DNA from: Bin55 sp963664665
Lineage (GTDB): Bacteria > Pseudomonadota > Gammaproteobacteria > Pseudomonadales > Azotimanducaceae
Assembly: GCA_963664665.2 (NCBI GenBank)
Contig: CAXXMH010000004.1
Span: 1,364,001-1,428,000 of the forward strand
Length of the DNA: 64,000 nt
Reading direction: 5' to 3'
Shown in pieces: positions 45,852-55,033 of this stretch. Every line of letters starts with the position of its first letter. Within the stretch, counting starts at the first letter, position 1. Made by a program: the position numbers and the translations under genes. A model generated the notes under the pieces. That model was not told the origin of the DNA. It saw only the letters and a list, made by a program, of their open reading frames with translations, and did no database searches.

Positions 45852-46736
45852 ATGGCATCGAACAAGAAAAAACGATACCCGGTTCGCTCGGTACGCGTTC
45901 TACTTCGAGTCTTCGCGTTGCTTCCCTTACGGATCTCGAGAGGTTTCGCCACATGTGTTGCTTTCTTTGCATGGCGTTTTAGGACACGAGCTGCTCGAAC
46001 AACGATTCAAAACATCGCTCACTGTTACGGCCACCTAAACACGGATGATCAATTAAAACTTGCACGCCAAAGTTTGCGGCACACCGCGTGCACAGTTTTC
46101 GAGCTGCCGGCGGTTTGGACGAGCTCGTACGCGCGCTTGTCGCGATGGATCAAGCAGGTTCATGGCGAGACATTGTTAAAAGAGAGGATCAAGAACGGAT
46201 CGGTGTTGTTGATCCTGCCACATTTTGGAAACTGGGAAGTCCTGACGACTTACATGCACTCTATCGCGAAATATTCTTGCATGTACAGTCCAAGGCGCCT
46301 CTATGAACTGGATGAACTGATCAATCAGTACCGAGGTCGATTTGGAAGTGAGTTTTTGCCACTGACAAGGCCGGGTTTTCGGACCTTACTCGGGCGTATT
46401 AAGGCTGGAGGCGTGGTGGTAGTACTGCCGGATCAAGTACCTGAAGGCGGGCAGTGGGTCACGTCGTCATTCCTAGGTCAACGCATTAAGACAGGTACAT
46501 TCCCCCATGCATTGCTCAAGCGAGGCGATATGAAAGCTCTGACCATGGTCGCTGTACGCTGTAAAGGGGGATTCAACGTCCATCTCCAGGACGTGGATGA
46601 AGACATCTACGCGTCCGAAGCCGAACCATCGGTTAAGGCGTTAGACCGTGCGATCGAACGAGTGGTTGAGCTAAATCCAGCGCAATATCAGTGGGAATAC
46701 AAGCGTTTCCGCGGAAGTGCCGAAATCTACCGCTAG
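45852..46736 (+). CDS. Lysophospholipid/lipid A acyltransferase (LpxL/LpxM family)
   Basis: A 294-residue inner-membrane acyltransferase from ATG 45852 (the frame is open to 45630, but the upstream part overlaps the galM promoter and matches nothing). The catalytic HX4E motif is LPHFGNWEVLTTY, followed by PRRLYELDELINQYR and VVVLPDQVPEGGQWVTSSFLGQ. Adds acyl chains to lipid A or a related lipid, supporting a Gram-negative host. Its last four bases overlap the convergent acyl-CoA synthetase gene. Confidence 0.9.
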   Translation: MASNKKKRYPVRSVRVLLRVFALLPLRISRGFATCVAFFAWRFRTRAARTTIQNIAHCYGHLNTDDQLKLARQSLRHTACTVFELPAVWTSSYARLSRWIKQVHGETLLKERIKNGSVLLILPHFGNWEVLTTYMHSIAKYSCMYSPRRLYELDELINQYRGRFGSEFLPLTRPGFRTLLGRIKAGGVVVVLPDQVPEGGQWVTSSFLGQRIKTGTFPHALLKRGDMKALTMVAVRCKGGFNVHLQDVDEDIYASEAEPSVKALDRAIERVVELNPAQYQWEYKRFRGSAEIYR

Positions 46737-48538
46737 TAACCTGCGGTTCCTTCCTGGATTTCGTTAAGAAACCCTTCGTCCAGCGGTACATAGTGCTCGG
46801 TTCGCGGCTTCATAACATAAACTGGATCGGTGATTTTCGAGAGGTCGTAGGCTTCCTCGCGAAGTCCCGTCTTTACCAATTTCATCGTACCTGTTACAGC
46901 CGCCTCGCTTTGCACGCGTACGAACACAGGTCGACCGAAGTGCGGCAGATTCGAACACACGTATTCGCTCAGTCGCTCCAGGTCCAATGCTTCGTCGGGG
47001 CTGTTTAAAACGACGGTTGCCATGCCTGCGCGACCTTCAGTCGCAGGAACCGATACGCCGTACACGTTGCTAATGTCAATTTGGTCGTAACCATTGAGGA
47101 CTTCAGCGACTTCGTTTGTAGACACGTTTTCAGATCGCCAACGGAAGGTATCGCCCACGCGATCGACGAATTGATAGTGGGAATAACCAAGCGAAAAACC
47201 GACGGGTACCGTACGTAAGAGGTCGCCGGTATTGAACCATGCGTCACCTTCTTCAAACACGTTTCGAAGGATTTTCTTTTCGCTCGCTTCCTTGTTCGTG
47301 TAGCCTTCAAACTGCGCATTCGGATTGATATGACCAATGCACAATCCTGCTTCACCTTCCTCAACTCGGGTACTGAATCCTTCGTTGTTTTTCACGATTT
47401 CGTCATCGAGCACATCGTATTTCACGAGCGCAACTTCGGCGGTCGTCATACCAATTGTGTGATCTTTGTTGAAGATGTTTGCGAACGCTACGTTGCCTTC
47501 ACTAGCGGCATAAAGTTCTGTGATGCGTTTCAAGCCATAACGACGTCTGAATTCGTCCCAAATGTCAGGACGCAAACCGTTACCAATTACTGTGTGCAAC
47601 GGCGTGTCGGCTTCGTCCCCGGTTTCGGGTAGATTGACTAAATACCGACACAACTCGCCGACATAGACCATGCAGGTGACGTTATGTTTCTTTAAGTCAG
47701 AGACGAGATTTGAGGCGGAAAAGCGTCGTCGCAGTAGCACGCTGGCACCAGACGAAAGCGCGGATCCGAGACCGATGATCAGACCTGTGCCGTGGTAAAG
47801 CGGTAATGAGAGGTAGATTCGGTCTTTTTCTGTACAGCGCAATCCCGCCGTATGGCAAAGCGTTGCGGACTGCTGAATCCGCTTGTGCGATTGAACTGCG
47901 GCCTTCGGTAATCCGGTGGTACCTGATGTGAATATGTACATCGCCGTCGAACCGATGGTGATCTCTTTCGTCTCTGGCGGGTTCGAATCATCTTGGTTGT
48001 GACTCAATACACCTAAGTCTCGCGCCCACTCTGGGATCGGATCATCACCGTCCTGAATCGTCAGAAATCCAGAACCTGTCTCAAGATCAAGTTGATCTCG
48101 GACACCGTCGATTGCATCAGCCACTTCGGTCCCAAATATGCAAATCTTTGAATTGATAAGCGTTATGCAGTGCCGAAGAGGCTCCTCACGTAAATTTGTA
48201 TTAATCAACGCCGCGGTGGCACCAATCTTCATGATGCCGAGTACTGTCGTTACAAATTCCGGTCGATTTTCAACAATCAGGCTAACGACATCGCCGGGTT
48301 CGATCCCTTCAGCTTTGAGCGTATTTCCAATGCGGTTAGCGCGTTTGCCAAGTTCGCCCCAAGAGATTTCCTGGTCTTCAAATACAACCGCGGTACGATC
48401 GGCGAAGCGCTCGCAGTTTTCCTCAACCTTCAGTAGAAGACTGTCTTTTACTTCAGGAGGTCGGTATGCGAACCCTTTCTTTAACTGAAGCAGCATGGGA
48501 ACGCTGGCGATGATCCCCAGCGTATTTGCGATTCCCAT
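46733..48538 (-). CDS. Long-/very-long-chain acyl-CoA synthetase
   Basis: A 601-residue AMP-forming ligase of the FATP/bile-acid-CoA group. The phosphate-binding motif is MYIFTSGTTGLPKAAVQSHK (about residue 200), the adenylation motif ITELYAASEGN, and the C-terminal domain has DRVGDTFRWRSENVSTNEVA with the GDT-FRWKGENV signature of very-long-chain enzymes. The start ATG 48538 follows GAGGAGATAGGTT, a strong Shine-Dalgarno. It is third in a minus-strand set with an acyl-CoA dehydrogenase and a hydratase-like gene. Confidence 0.92.
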   Translation of the reverse strand: MGIANTLGIIASVPMLLQLKKGFAYRPPEVKDSLLLKVEENCERFADRTAVVFEDQEISWGELGKRANRIGNTLKAEGIEPGDVVSLIVENRPEFVTTVLGIMKIGATAALINTNLREEPLRHCITLINSKICIFGTEVADAIDGVRDQLDLETGSGFLTIQDGDDPIPEWARDLGVLSHNQDDSNPPETKEITIGSTAMYIFTSGTTGLPKAAVQSHKRIQQSATLCHTAGLRCTEKDRIYLSLPLYHGTGLIIGLGSALSSGASVLLRRRFSASNLVSDLKKHNVTCMVYVGELCRYLVNLPETGDEADTPLHTVIGNGLRPDIWDEFRRRYGLKRITELYAASEGNVAFANIFNKDHTIGMTTAEVALVKYDVLDDEIVKNNEGFSTRVEEGEAGLCIGHINPNAQFEGYTNKEASEKKILRNVFEEGDAWFNTGDLLRTVPVGFSLGYSHYQFVDRVGDTFRWRSENVSTNEVAEVLNGYDQIDISNVYGVSVPATEGRAGMATVVLNSPDEALDLERLSEYVCSNLPHFGRPVFVRVQSEAAVTGTMKLVKTGLREEAYDLSKITDPVYVMKPRTEHYVPLDEGFLNEIQEGTAGY

Positions 48539-48630
48539 AACCTATCTCCTCAATCCGAGTGAGTTAATTGATGGTGTCTGACTTCGAAAAATCATATTGA
48601 CAAAGTGACGGTGTTGGGACGCTAGCGACG

Positions 48631-49341
48631 CTATTGAATTGAGAATTCGATAGAGCCGAGGGGACCGTAATCTGCAACGTAGTTGCCTGATTCACCGTCA
48701 TGTATCCCGCCGCATGCGCCAGTGATAAGCAGCATGCCATCAGCAGGTGTCATACCTCGAACGCGAGCTTCATCCAGCATCCATTGCAGCGCATGTTTCG
48801 GTCCGCCCAAAGCGTCCGAAAGTGACGCTTCGCAGACTGTCTCGCCGTCTCGAGTTAGCGTCACGGAGAGCGCTTCGTAGTCGTCGCGTAATGGTTGCTG
48901 CTCACCCACGATGTAGTGGTATGCAGCGATATTCGTCGCGGTCAGATTCGAACCTTTTGCGTCATCGGCTGAATTCCACATCATCCGCGGGACTTCGATG
49001 ACCGGACCCGCACTTTTCGCGTTGCCGTTCGCGTCAATCGTGATACCGATTTCGCACTCTAGCTTGACACCTGGCGCCATCTTGACGGTGGCACCGTTCT
49101 CGAGGCGACCCCAACCGTAAAGTGAGCCGATCAATGGGTGTTTCAGACCGAATGCGGCTTGCCCGGCGGGAGCCGTCATGCCTGCCTTCCATCCTGCGAT
49201 CGCGCCGTCAGCGACGGCTTCAACGACCTGTTTCTGAATCGCATAACCGTCTTCAAGACTTAGATCGGAAGGCATCGCCGGAAACGTCTCCTTGTTCCGA
49301 ATAGCCCCCGCTAGAGCATCTGCAAGTTCTTCGTTTGCCAT
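48631..49341 (-). CDS. Fumarylacetoacetase-fold hydratase (MhpD/2-keto-4-pentenoate hydratase-like)
   Basis: A 236-residue protein from ATG 49341 (MANEELADALAGAIRNKE); the frame is open to 49362 but would overlap the upstream gene. Blocks YAIQKQVVEA, AGWKAGMTAPAGQAAFGL and ECEIGITI fit the MhpD/4-oxalocrotonate decarboxylase branch of the FAH fold. It lies just three bases after the acyl-CoA dehydrogenase stop. Likely hydrates or decarboxylates a keto-enol acid. Confidence 0.82.
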   Translation of the reverse strand: MANEELADALAGAIRNKETFPAMPSDLSLEDGYAIQKQVVEAVADGAIAGWKAGMTAPAGQAAFGLKHPLIGSLYGWGRLENGATVKMAPGVKLECEIGITIDANGNAKSAGPVIEVPRMMWNSADDAKGSNLTATNIAAYHYIVGEQQPLRDDYEALSVTLTRDGETVCEASLSDALGGPKHALQWMLDEARVRGMTPADGMLLITGACGGIHDGESGNYVADYGPLGSIEFSIQ

Positions 49342-49343
49342 AT

Positions 49344-50636
49344 CTAATTCCCAAAGTCCCAAGATTCACCTGCACGGTAACGACGTAGTACGTTCTTGGC
49401 GATCAGAATCTTGTGCACTTCGTCGGGTCCATCGGCGATTCGCAAGGTTCGCGCACCGGTGTACATACCTGCAAACGGAAAGTCTCCAGACACGCCTGCC
49501 GCGCCATACACTTGAATCGCACGATCGACGACTCGATGGAATGCGGCCGGGACGTAAACCTTGATCGAGGAAATGTCGGTGCGTGAATCTGCGCCTGCTT
49601 CCATCTTCTGAGCACAGTCGACAACCATAAGTCGAGCAGATTGGATATCCATGTAAGAATCCGCGATGAAGCCTTGCATGAATTGCTTGTGTTCAAGCGT
49701 TTCACCACCATGGACTTTTCGCGTCATGATGCGATCGACCATGAGATCGAAACAGCGCCACATCGAGCCGACGGAATTCATGCAGTGATAGATGCGTCCT
49801 GCGCCAAGACGATCCTGAGCTGCGGCGTGTCCGGTGCCGGTACGTCCAAGTTGATTTTCCTTCGGCACGCGTACGTTTTCGTATTTGATTTCACAGTGAC
49901 TTGACGCTTTGCCCCATACTGGCACACCACGGATGATGTTGACACCTGGCGTGTTTTTCGGCACGATGATTTGTGTCATCTTTTCGTTCGCGCCACCGGG
50001 ATCATCCGGGTCTGCTGTGCGACACATGACGATGTAGAAGTCTGCTGCGTGCCCGTTTGAGGTGAACCACTTGTGACCATTGATTACCCACTCGTCGCCA
50101 TCGAGTTCTGCGCGCGTTGTGATCGAGCGTGGATCTGAACCGGCATTCATCGGCTCAGTCATTGAGAATCCAGACTGCATACGGCCTTCAGTCAACGGGA
50201 TAAGCCACTTCTTGTGTTGTTCAGGCGTACCGTACTTGACGAGGATTTTTTGGTTACCGGAATTTGGTGCGACGACCCCGAACAACGACGCTGCGCCAGG
50301 GCTATATGCGAGTATTTCATTCATGTAAGCGTGTTGCATGAAGTTCAGTCCCATGCCACCGAATTCAGGTGGCAAATGTGGCGCCCACAGTTTTGCTTTT
50401 TTGACTCTCTCTTGCACGCCGTGGCGTAGTTCAGCGGACTCTTGCTGTCGTTCCTTGGACGGACCTCGACCGTCAGAAGTTGCTGCCCAGAGCTTGTCTT
50501 CAAACGGCAGAATGTCATCATTGATGATCTCAGCCGTTGCTAGGCGCACCTCATTGACTTCGTCATCAAGGGTCGGAATTGGCTTGACGTTCATTTGCAT
50601 GGCGCGAACCGTGATATCAGTATTTGAAGGTTCCAT
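49344..50636 (-). CDS. Acyl-CoA dehydrogenase
   Basis: A 430-residue FAD enzyme. Conserved parts: LPPEFGGMGLNFMQHAYMNE, the FAD/substrate loop QSGFSMTEPMNAGSDPRSI, WVINGHKWFTSNGHAADFYI and the C-terminal YGAAGVSGDFPFAGMY then ARTLRIADGPDEVH. The catalytic base is at Asp or Glu in the RIADGPDEVH region, as in long-chain/APDH-like members. First gene of the minus-strand set with the hydratase and synthetase. Confidence 0.93.
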   Translation of the reverse strand: MEPSNTDITVRAMQMNVKPIPTLDDEVNEVRLATAEIINDDILPFEDKLWAATSDGRGPSKERQQESAELRHGVQERVKKAKLWAPHLPPEFGGMGLNFMQHAYMNEILAYSPGAASLFGVVAPNSGNQKILVKYGTPEQHKKWLIPLTEGRMQSGFSMTEPMNAGSDPRSITTRAELDGDEWVINGHKWFTSNGHAADFYIVMCRTADPDDPGGANEKMTQIIVPKNTPGVNIIRGVPVWGKASSHCEIKYENVRVPKENQLGRTGTGHAAAQDRLGAGRIYHCMNSVGSMWRCFDLMVDRIMTRKVHGGETLEHKQFMQGFIADSYMDIQSARLMVVDCAQKMEAGADSRTDISSIKVYVPAAFHRVVDRAIQVYGAAGVSGDFPFAGMYTGARTLRIADGPDEVHKILIAKNVLRRYRAGESWDFGN

Positions 50637-50849
50637 GATACTAGCGAGTCCGTACCTGATCTGTAATCAGGCACCGTGAAGAGGGCACCTAGATCGGAAT
50701 TTCTATGTCTGCTGGAATGCGTGGCATGTTCGGATCCGGAAGACTCAATAAGTCAGATTAACTTGCGCTTCCTATAATCGAATTTGCGGTTTTCGGCAGC
50801 GCGCGTAGCCACTACCCGCACTCTATCTAGTTTTTATGTACCCCAAAAC

Positions 50850-51995
50850 ATGCCTACCAACGGCTTAACGTATCCTCATGACAAACACCCAGCCCACGGC
50901 ACGACTGTCGAAGTTGCGGAAGGTGTTTTTTGGTTGACCATGCCGATGGGTGGCTCACTCACGCACATCAATCTCTATCTGTTAGAAGATGATGATGGCT
51001 GGTTCGTCGTCGACACAGGCTTAGCCACGACTGAGACACGCGATCTGTGGCATGAGATATTTGAGACGTCATTGCGCGGAAAGCCCGTGAAAGGGGTGAT
51101 TTGCACGCATATGCATCCCGACCATATAGGTCAGGCAGGGATGATCACAGATAACTTTCGCGTGCCACTTTACATGACGCGCTCTGAGTATTACCAGGCA
51201 CGGACGATGTTTTCAGGCTTTTCGTCATACGGTGCTAATTGGTTAAGCCAAGAGTTCTACCAGCGCCAAGGGATGGACACGTCTCACATGGAACGCGCAG
51301 GGCGTGAATGGCGTCGACGTAGTCCAGGTATGGCAGCTCGATTCAAGAAGCAAGCGGAATCGAGTGAAGCAGATCACGCGGCATTTCCCGTTGGTTTTCG
51401 CCGATTACAGGAGGGCGACGTGCTTACGATCGGAGGGCATGACTGGTTGGTCATGGTTGGCGCTGGTCACTCGCCCGAACACGCTTGCCTGTTTTGTAAG
51501 AGCCTTCGTGTACTTATTTCCGGCGATCAGATTCTGCCGGTGATCACCAGCAATGTGAGCGTTCATCCGACAGAACCCGAAGCGAATCCATTGAAGATTT
51601 GGATGGAATCGCATGATCGATTCCTGGACCTCCCGGAGAATACATTCGTTTTACCGGCGCACAATTTGCCGTTCTATGGTGTAAGAGAAAGACTACGAGC
51701 TTTGATTAATCACCATGAAGACCGGATGCTCGCGATCGAGGAGCACTGTACGACCCCACATACTGCGAAAGCGCTGTTACCTGTCCTATTTAAACGCGAG
51801 TTGGACGCCCGACAAATGATGATGGCGCTTGGCGAAGCCATCGCTCATTGTCACCTACTGTTACATCGGAACCGAATTGAGAGAAACCTTGACGATGACG
51901 GGGTGTACCGATACCTGTCGATTGATCCTGATCTTGAACGTCGTAAGCACCCCGATAAACATGACGCGCCAGACGACACGCCGTTGATGGTGTAG
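50850..51995 (+). CDS. MBL-fold metallo-hydrolase
   Basis: A 381-residue protein from ATG 50850; the open frame extends to 50784 with no relevant homology. The metal motif HMHPDHIGQAG (HxHxDH) is near residue 91, the later His in VGAGHSPEHACLF and the metal-bridging Asp in LISGDQILP, and the tail contains PAHNLPFYG. It belongs to the broad group of SoxH/LACTB2-like hydrolases. Substrate unknown; thioester or lactone hydrolysis would suit the acyl-CoA genes nearby. Confidence 0.9.
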   Translation: MPTNGLTYPHDKHPAHGTTVEVAEGVFWLTMPMGGSLTHINLYLLEDDDGWFVVDTGLATTETRDLWHEIFETSLRGKPVKGVICTHMHPDHIGQAGMITDNFRVPLYMTRSEYYQARTMFSGFSSYGANWLSQEFYQRQGMDTSHMERAGREWRRRSPGMAARFKKQAESSEADHAAFPVGFRRLQEGDVLTIGGHDWLVMVGAGHSPEHACLFCKSLRVLISGDQILPVITSNVSVHPTEPEANPLKIWMESHDRFLDLPENTFVLPAHNLPFYGVRERLRALINHHEDRMLAIEEHCTTPHTAKALLPVLFKRELDARQMMMALGEAIAHCHLLLHRNRIERNLDDDGVYRYLSIDPDLERRKHPDKHDAPDDTPLMV

Positions 51996-51998
51996 TCG

Positions 51999-52268
51999 GT
52001 GACCAAACGAATCACGAGGTTCTGGGCTTTCTGTCGGCATTTCGTCTGGCGGGGTCTAAAGTGGGGATTCAAATTCCCGTTCTATATTCGACTGTTGATG
52101 GGCGCGCTCTTTATCGTATTGGGTTTCTTCGGAATCCTGCCAATACTTGGCTTCTGGATGATTCCATTGGGTATCTTGTTAATTGGTACTACCTTGCCTT
52201 GGACAAGCCGTCGGATTCGAGCTTGGATGGCGACAGTGGAACCGGAGATTCACACCGAAAAGCGCTAG
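51999..52268 (+). CDS. Small tryptophan-rich membrane protein
   Basis: An 89-residue protein from GTG 51999. It is basic at the N-terminus (TKRITRFWAFCRHFVWRG) and has one or two hydrophobic segments (LLMGALFIVLGFFGILPILG and FWMIPLGILLIGTTLP), so it is an inner-membrane protein. The start is three bases after the MBL-fold stop, implying one transcript. No named family is recognised, though similar small proteins are common. Confidence 0.7.
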   Translation: MTKRITRFWAFCRHFVWRGLKWGFKFPFYIRLLMGALFIVLGFFGILPILGFWMIPLGILLIGTTLPWTSRRIRAWMATVEPEIHTEKR

Positions 52269-53137
52269 TTCGGCTCGATGGCCGTATCTAGCCAGTATTG
52301 ACCGTCTACGTGTGGACGGATGTAACCAGCGGTGGGGCTAGCGAAGTGGGTTCCGATAACCAGCGTTTGGGAATCACATAGTTCCGCTAGGAGTTGTGAT
52401 CTCGTGTCTAATCCTAGTGCCGCGTCGGCATCCGCAGAACTGCACCATTCGACCCGTGTCATCTGACAAGGGTGGTGAATGCAGTCACCAGTGATGATCG
52501 CGCGTTGTCCCTTTGACTGAATCTCGACGCTTACGTGACCGGGCGTATGCCCAGGTGTTGGTTTTAACGTGATGCCTGGAACGATTTCCGCATCGTTTTC
52601 AACGTCGATAAGCCGCATTAGCGGCTCAATCGGCTTTACGCTATCGGCGTAAACCTCGTCGAATCGACCGCATTCCGGTTCACTCGTCCAATACTGCCAC
52701 TCATCAGAAGCAACCAGGTATTCGGCGTTTGGAAATGTGGGAACCCATTCGCCGTCAACGAATTGGGTATTCCACCCCACATGATCAACGTGGAGATGTG
52801 TACACAACACGAGGTCGATCGTCTCCGGCTCGTAGCCAGTCTTGATTAAATCTTGGAGAAAACTGGTTTGCAGGTTCGACCATGCCGGCATGCTACGTTG
52901 TTTGTCGTTGCCAATACACGTATCGACGACGATGCGATGTTCGCCGGTGTCCACCACCAACGCGTGGACGCTCATGATCAGATTTCCTGCTTCGTCCATG
53001 AAGTGAGGGTGCATCCACTTAAGCGGCAAGCATTGATCTCGCGTTGCATCGGGTAGGATAAAGCGAGAGCCGCCGGTAACTTCTAGTTCGACGACCCTTG
53101 AGACTTTGACGTCGCCTACCCGCCAGACTTCATTCAT
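52265..53137 (-). CDS. MBL-fold metallo-hydrolase
   Basis: A 290-residue hydrolase with the motif CTHLHVDHVGWN (about residue 113), the later TPGHTPGHVSVEI and TGDCIHHPCQ, typical of the AHL-lactonase-like/quorum-quenching group of the superfamily although the substrate is unknown. It overlaps the small membrane protein gene by four bases in a convergent arrangement and is 23 bases downstream of the GPP34 gene. Confidence 0.9.
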   Translation of the reverse strand: MNEVWRVGDVKVSRVVELEVTGGSRFILPDATRDQCLPLKWMHPHFMDEAGNLIMSVHALVVDTGEHRIVVDTCIGNDKQRSMPAWSNLQTSFLQDLIKTGYEPETIDLVLCTHLHVDHVGWNTQFVDGEWVPTFPNAEYLVASDEWQYWTSEPECGRFDEVYADSVKPIEPLMRLIDVENDAEIVPGITLKPTPGHTPGHVSVEIQSKGQRAIITGDCIHHPCQMTRVEWCSSADADAALGLDTRSQLLAELCDSQTLVIGTHFASPTAGYIRPHVDGQYWLDTAIEPN

Positions 53138-53160
53138 GACCTAGCGAATTAACGTTTGAT

Positions 53161-53823
53161 TTAGTGGAATTGCGGTTGAGAGGAGACTGCGATGGACGCT
53201 TCGATGTCCCAGATTGCTTTTGCGATCGCTTGACCAATCAGGTCGAGGCGTCTAACCTGGTCAATCCGATCTTCAACTTGACGTAACTGCGCGCGTGAGA
53301 AGATCGAATCCAAAATGCCAGTAGCGTGCGCGAGACAGATCAGAACAATGTCCCGCGGATCAGGGATCGTGTCGGTAAATAACACTTCCGCGATCCGGAG
53401 TTTCACTTCCTTGTCCGCGGCGCCGTCACTAACCGGGTAGCGGCGTGACTTAAACACCCAAAGGAACCGATGTTCCTCACGATGCAGAATGCCTCGTTCT
53501 ACCAACCGATCCAGAGCTACGTCCCGAATGGATTCAGCATGAACGGCGGTTCTTTCAATCCAGAATCTTGTGCTCTGTGGTTCGGTCTCGCGAGTAATGA
53601 AATTGAGGAGTCCGTCCAGGAGGTTATCTCCAGTGGATTCAGTATTCACGACTGTTAACGACTCTAGATCGGTGTCGATGCGGTCGCGCAAGGCGAGATC
53701 CATCAGGACGGCACCGCTCAACGCGTAGCGAATCGTCCAGTCGGGTACTTTAATGAAGGTGCCGTCGCTATCGTGCAGCGTCAATAGCAACACTTCCTCG
53801 GCAATGCTAAGCGTGTTTTCCAT
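53161..53823 (-). CDS. GPP34 (Golgi phosphoprotein 3) domain protein
   Basis: A 220-residue protein of the GPP34 family: SIAEEVLLLTLHDSDGTFI, then RYALSGAVLMDLALRDRI, LVERGILHREEHRFLWVF and a terminal DIVLICLAHATGILDSIF. In eukaryotes the fold binds phosphoinositides and glycosyltransferases; bacterial members are of unknown function and commonest in actinobacteria and myxobacteria. It lacks a signal peptide and would be a peripheral cytoplasmic protein. Confidence 0.88.
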   Translation of the reverse strand: MENTLSIAEEVLLLTLHDSDGTFIKVPDWTIRYALSGAVLMDLALRDRIDTDLESLTVVNTESTGDNLLDGLLNFITRETEPQSTRFWIERTAVHAESIRDVALDRLVERGILHREEHRFLWVFKSRRYPVSDGAADKEVKLRIAEVLFTDTIPDPRDIVLICLAHATGILDSIFSRAQLRQVEDRIDQVRRLDLIGQAIAKAIWDIEASIAVSSQPQFH

Positions 53824-53899
53824 GGCGACCCCTAAGGTTATTCGTTGATTTTAGACAGCGCCTCTATTCGCGTCTTGATAGTCTAGCGGCGTCTCTCGT

Positions 53900-55033
53900 T
53901 CAATCCTCAGTTGTGCGAAGTTGCCAGCTATTTGCGTAATCTGACAGCTCCAGGCCTTGAGTTGCTTCGTCATTGGCGACCTCAAGCTGCTCCCTTGAAT
54001 CGATCATGACTGCGTATTCGTTTGTGCGTTGCGCCTCTTGTTTGAACATGCGTTCCAGTGCTTTCGGACGTGGACCGTGCGTTAGACCACTCGGATGGTA
54101 AGTGAGACATCCTGCGCCGATTGCATCGCGGCTAAAGAAATCGCCCGCGTGATAGAAGATCACTTCGTCAATGTCGTCGTTGCTGTGAAAGAACGGAACC
54201 TTGAGGGCCGTAGGGTCTGTTTCAAACGGTCGCGGGACGAACGTACTGACGATCGCGGCGTCGCACTCGAACGTCGCGTGCGCGCTGGGTGGTAAGTGAT
54301 ACCGATGGCTGCTAATCGGCAGAATGTCCTTGATATCGAGCCGTACGGGAACTGCATCGCCTTTCCAACCCACGGCGTCCAGCGGATTGTGCGGGTAGTG
54401 AAGCGTGGAGGTGCGACCTCGACGGTTCACTTTGACCGACCAGTGTCGATCTTCCTGCTCCTTGAATGGATCGTTCAACTGCGGATACGCTAGAACGGCC
54501 GGATCCCAAAGTGCGTGGCGACCTAATAAGCCACGGTCGGGAACTCTGAAACGCATTCTTCGCGTCTGGAGCATGAGAACGCCTAGATCCGCGCTCGTCT
54601 CAACGCGCCACATAGTTCCCCGCGGAATAACTAGATAGTTCCCCGCCGCTGCGTCTAGGTGGCCGAAATCGCAGAAGAACCGCAGCGTGCCTGCATGCAC
54701 GAACAACAAGACGTCGCCATCGGCATCACGCGCAAGATCATCCATCGACGAGTTTGTTTTCCAATACGAGAGCGAAAGAGATTCGCTTTCGAATAAGGTC
54801 GGAGTCGAGAAGGGATGATCAACTTCATCAACGGTGTTTAAGTCGTATGCCCGTGGTTGCAGCGGACCCTCAATAGACTCCCATGCTGTGGGAGGGCGAG
54901 GGTGATAAACATGCGACGCGGGTCCGTCGAATCCGTCTCGACCTATCTCGCGTTCGAACGTACCTTCGGGTAAGTCTCGATGCGCCTGTCGGGAGAATTT
55001 ACCCTGCGTCCAATATCGTTCAAACGACGTCAC
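53900..55033 (-). CDS. hmgA: Homogentisate 1,2-dioxygenase
   Basis: A cupin-fold iron dioxygenase of about 377 residues that opens the ring of homogentisate to maleylacetoacetate. Signature stretches are SHVYHPRPPTAWESIEG, GTLRFFCDFGHLDAAAGNYL, then PFFHSNDDIDEVIFYHAGDF and LTYHPSGLTHGPRPKAL, which carry the iron ligands. Start uncertain: GTG 55033 (VTSFERYWTQGKF) or ATG 55066; both overlap the 3' end of hpd, so translation is coupled. Confidence 0.9.
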   Translation of the reverse strand: MTSFERYWTQGKFSRQAHRDLPEGTFEREIGRDGFDGPASHVYHPRPPTAWESIEGPLQPRAYDLNTVDEVDHPFSTPTLFESESLSLSYWKTNSSMDDLARDADGDVLLFVHAGTLRFFCDFGHLDAAAGNYLVIPRGTMWRVETSADLGVLMLQTRRMRFRVPDRGLLGRHALWDPAVLAYPQLNDPFKEQEDRHWSVKVNRRGRTSTLHYPHNPLDAVGWKGDAVPVRLDIKDILPISSHRYHLPPSAHATFECDAAIVSTFVPRPFETDPTALKVPFFHSNDDIDEVIFYHAGDFFSRDAIGAGCLTYHPSGLTHGPRPKALERMFKQEAQRTNEYAVMIDSREQLEVANDEATQGLELSDYANSWQLRTTED

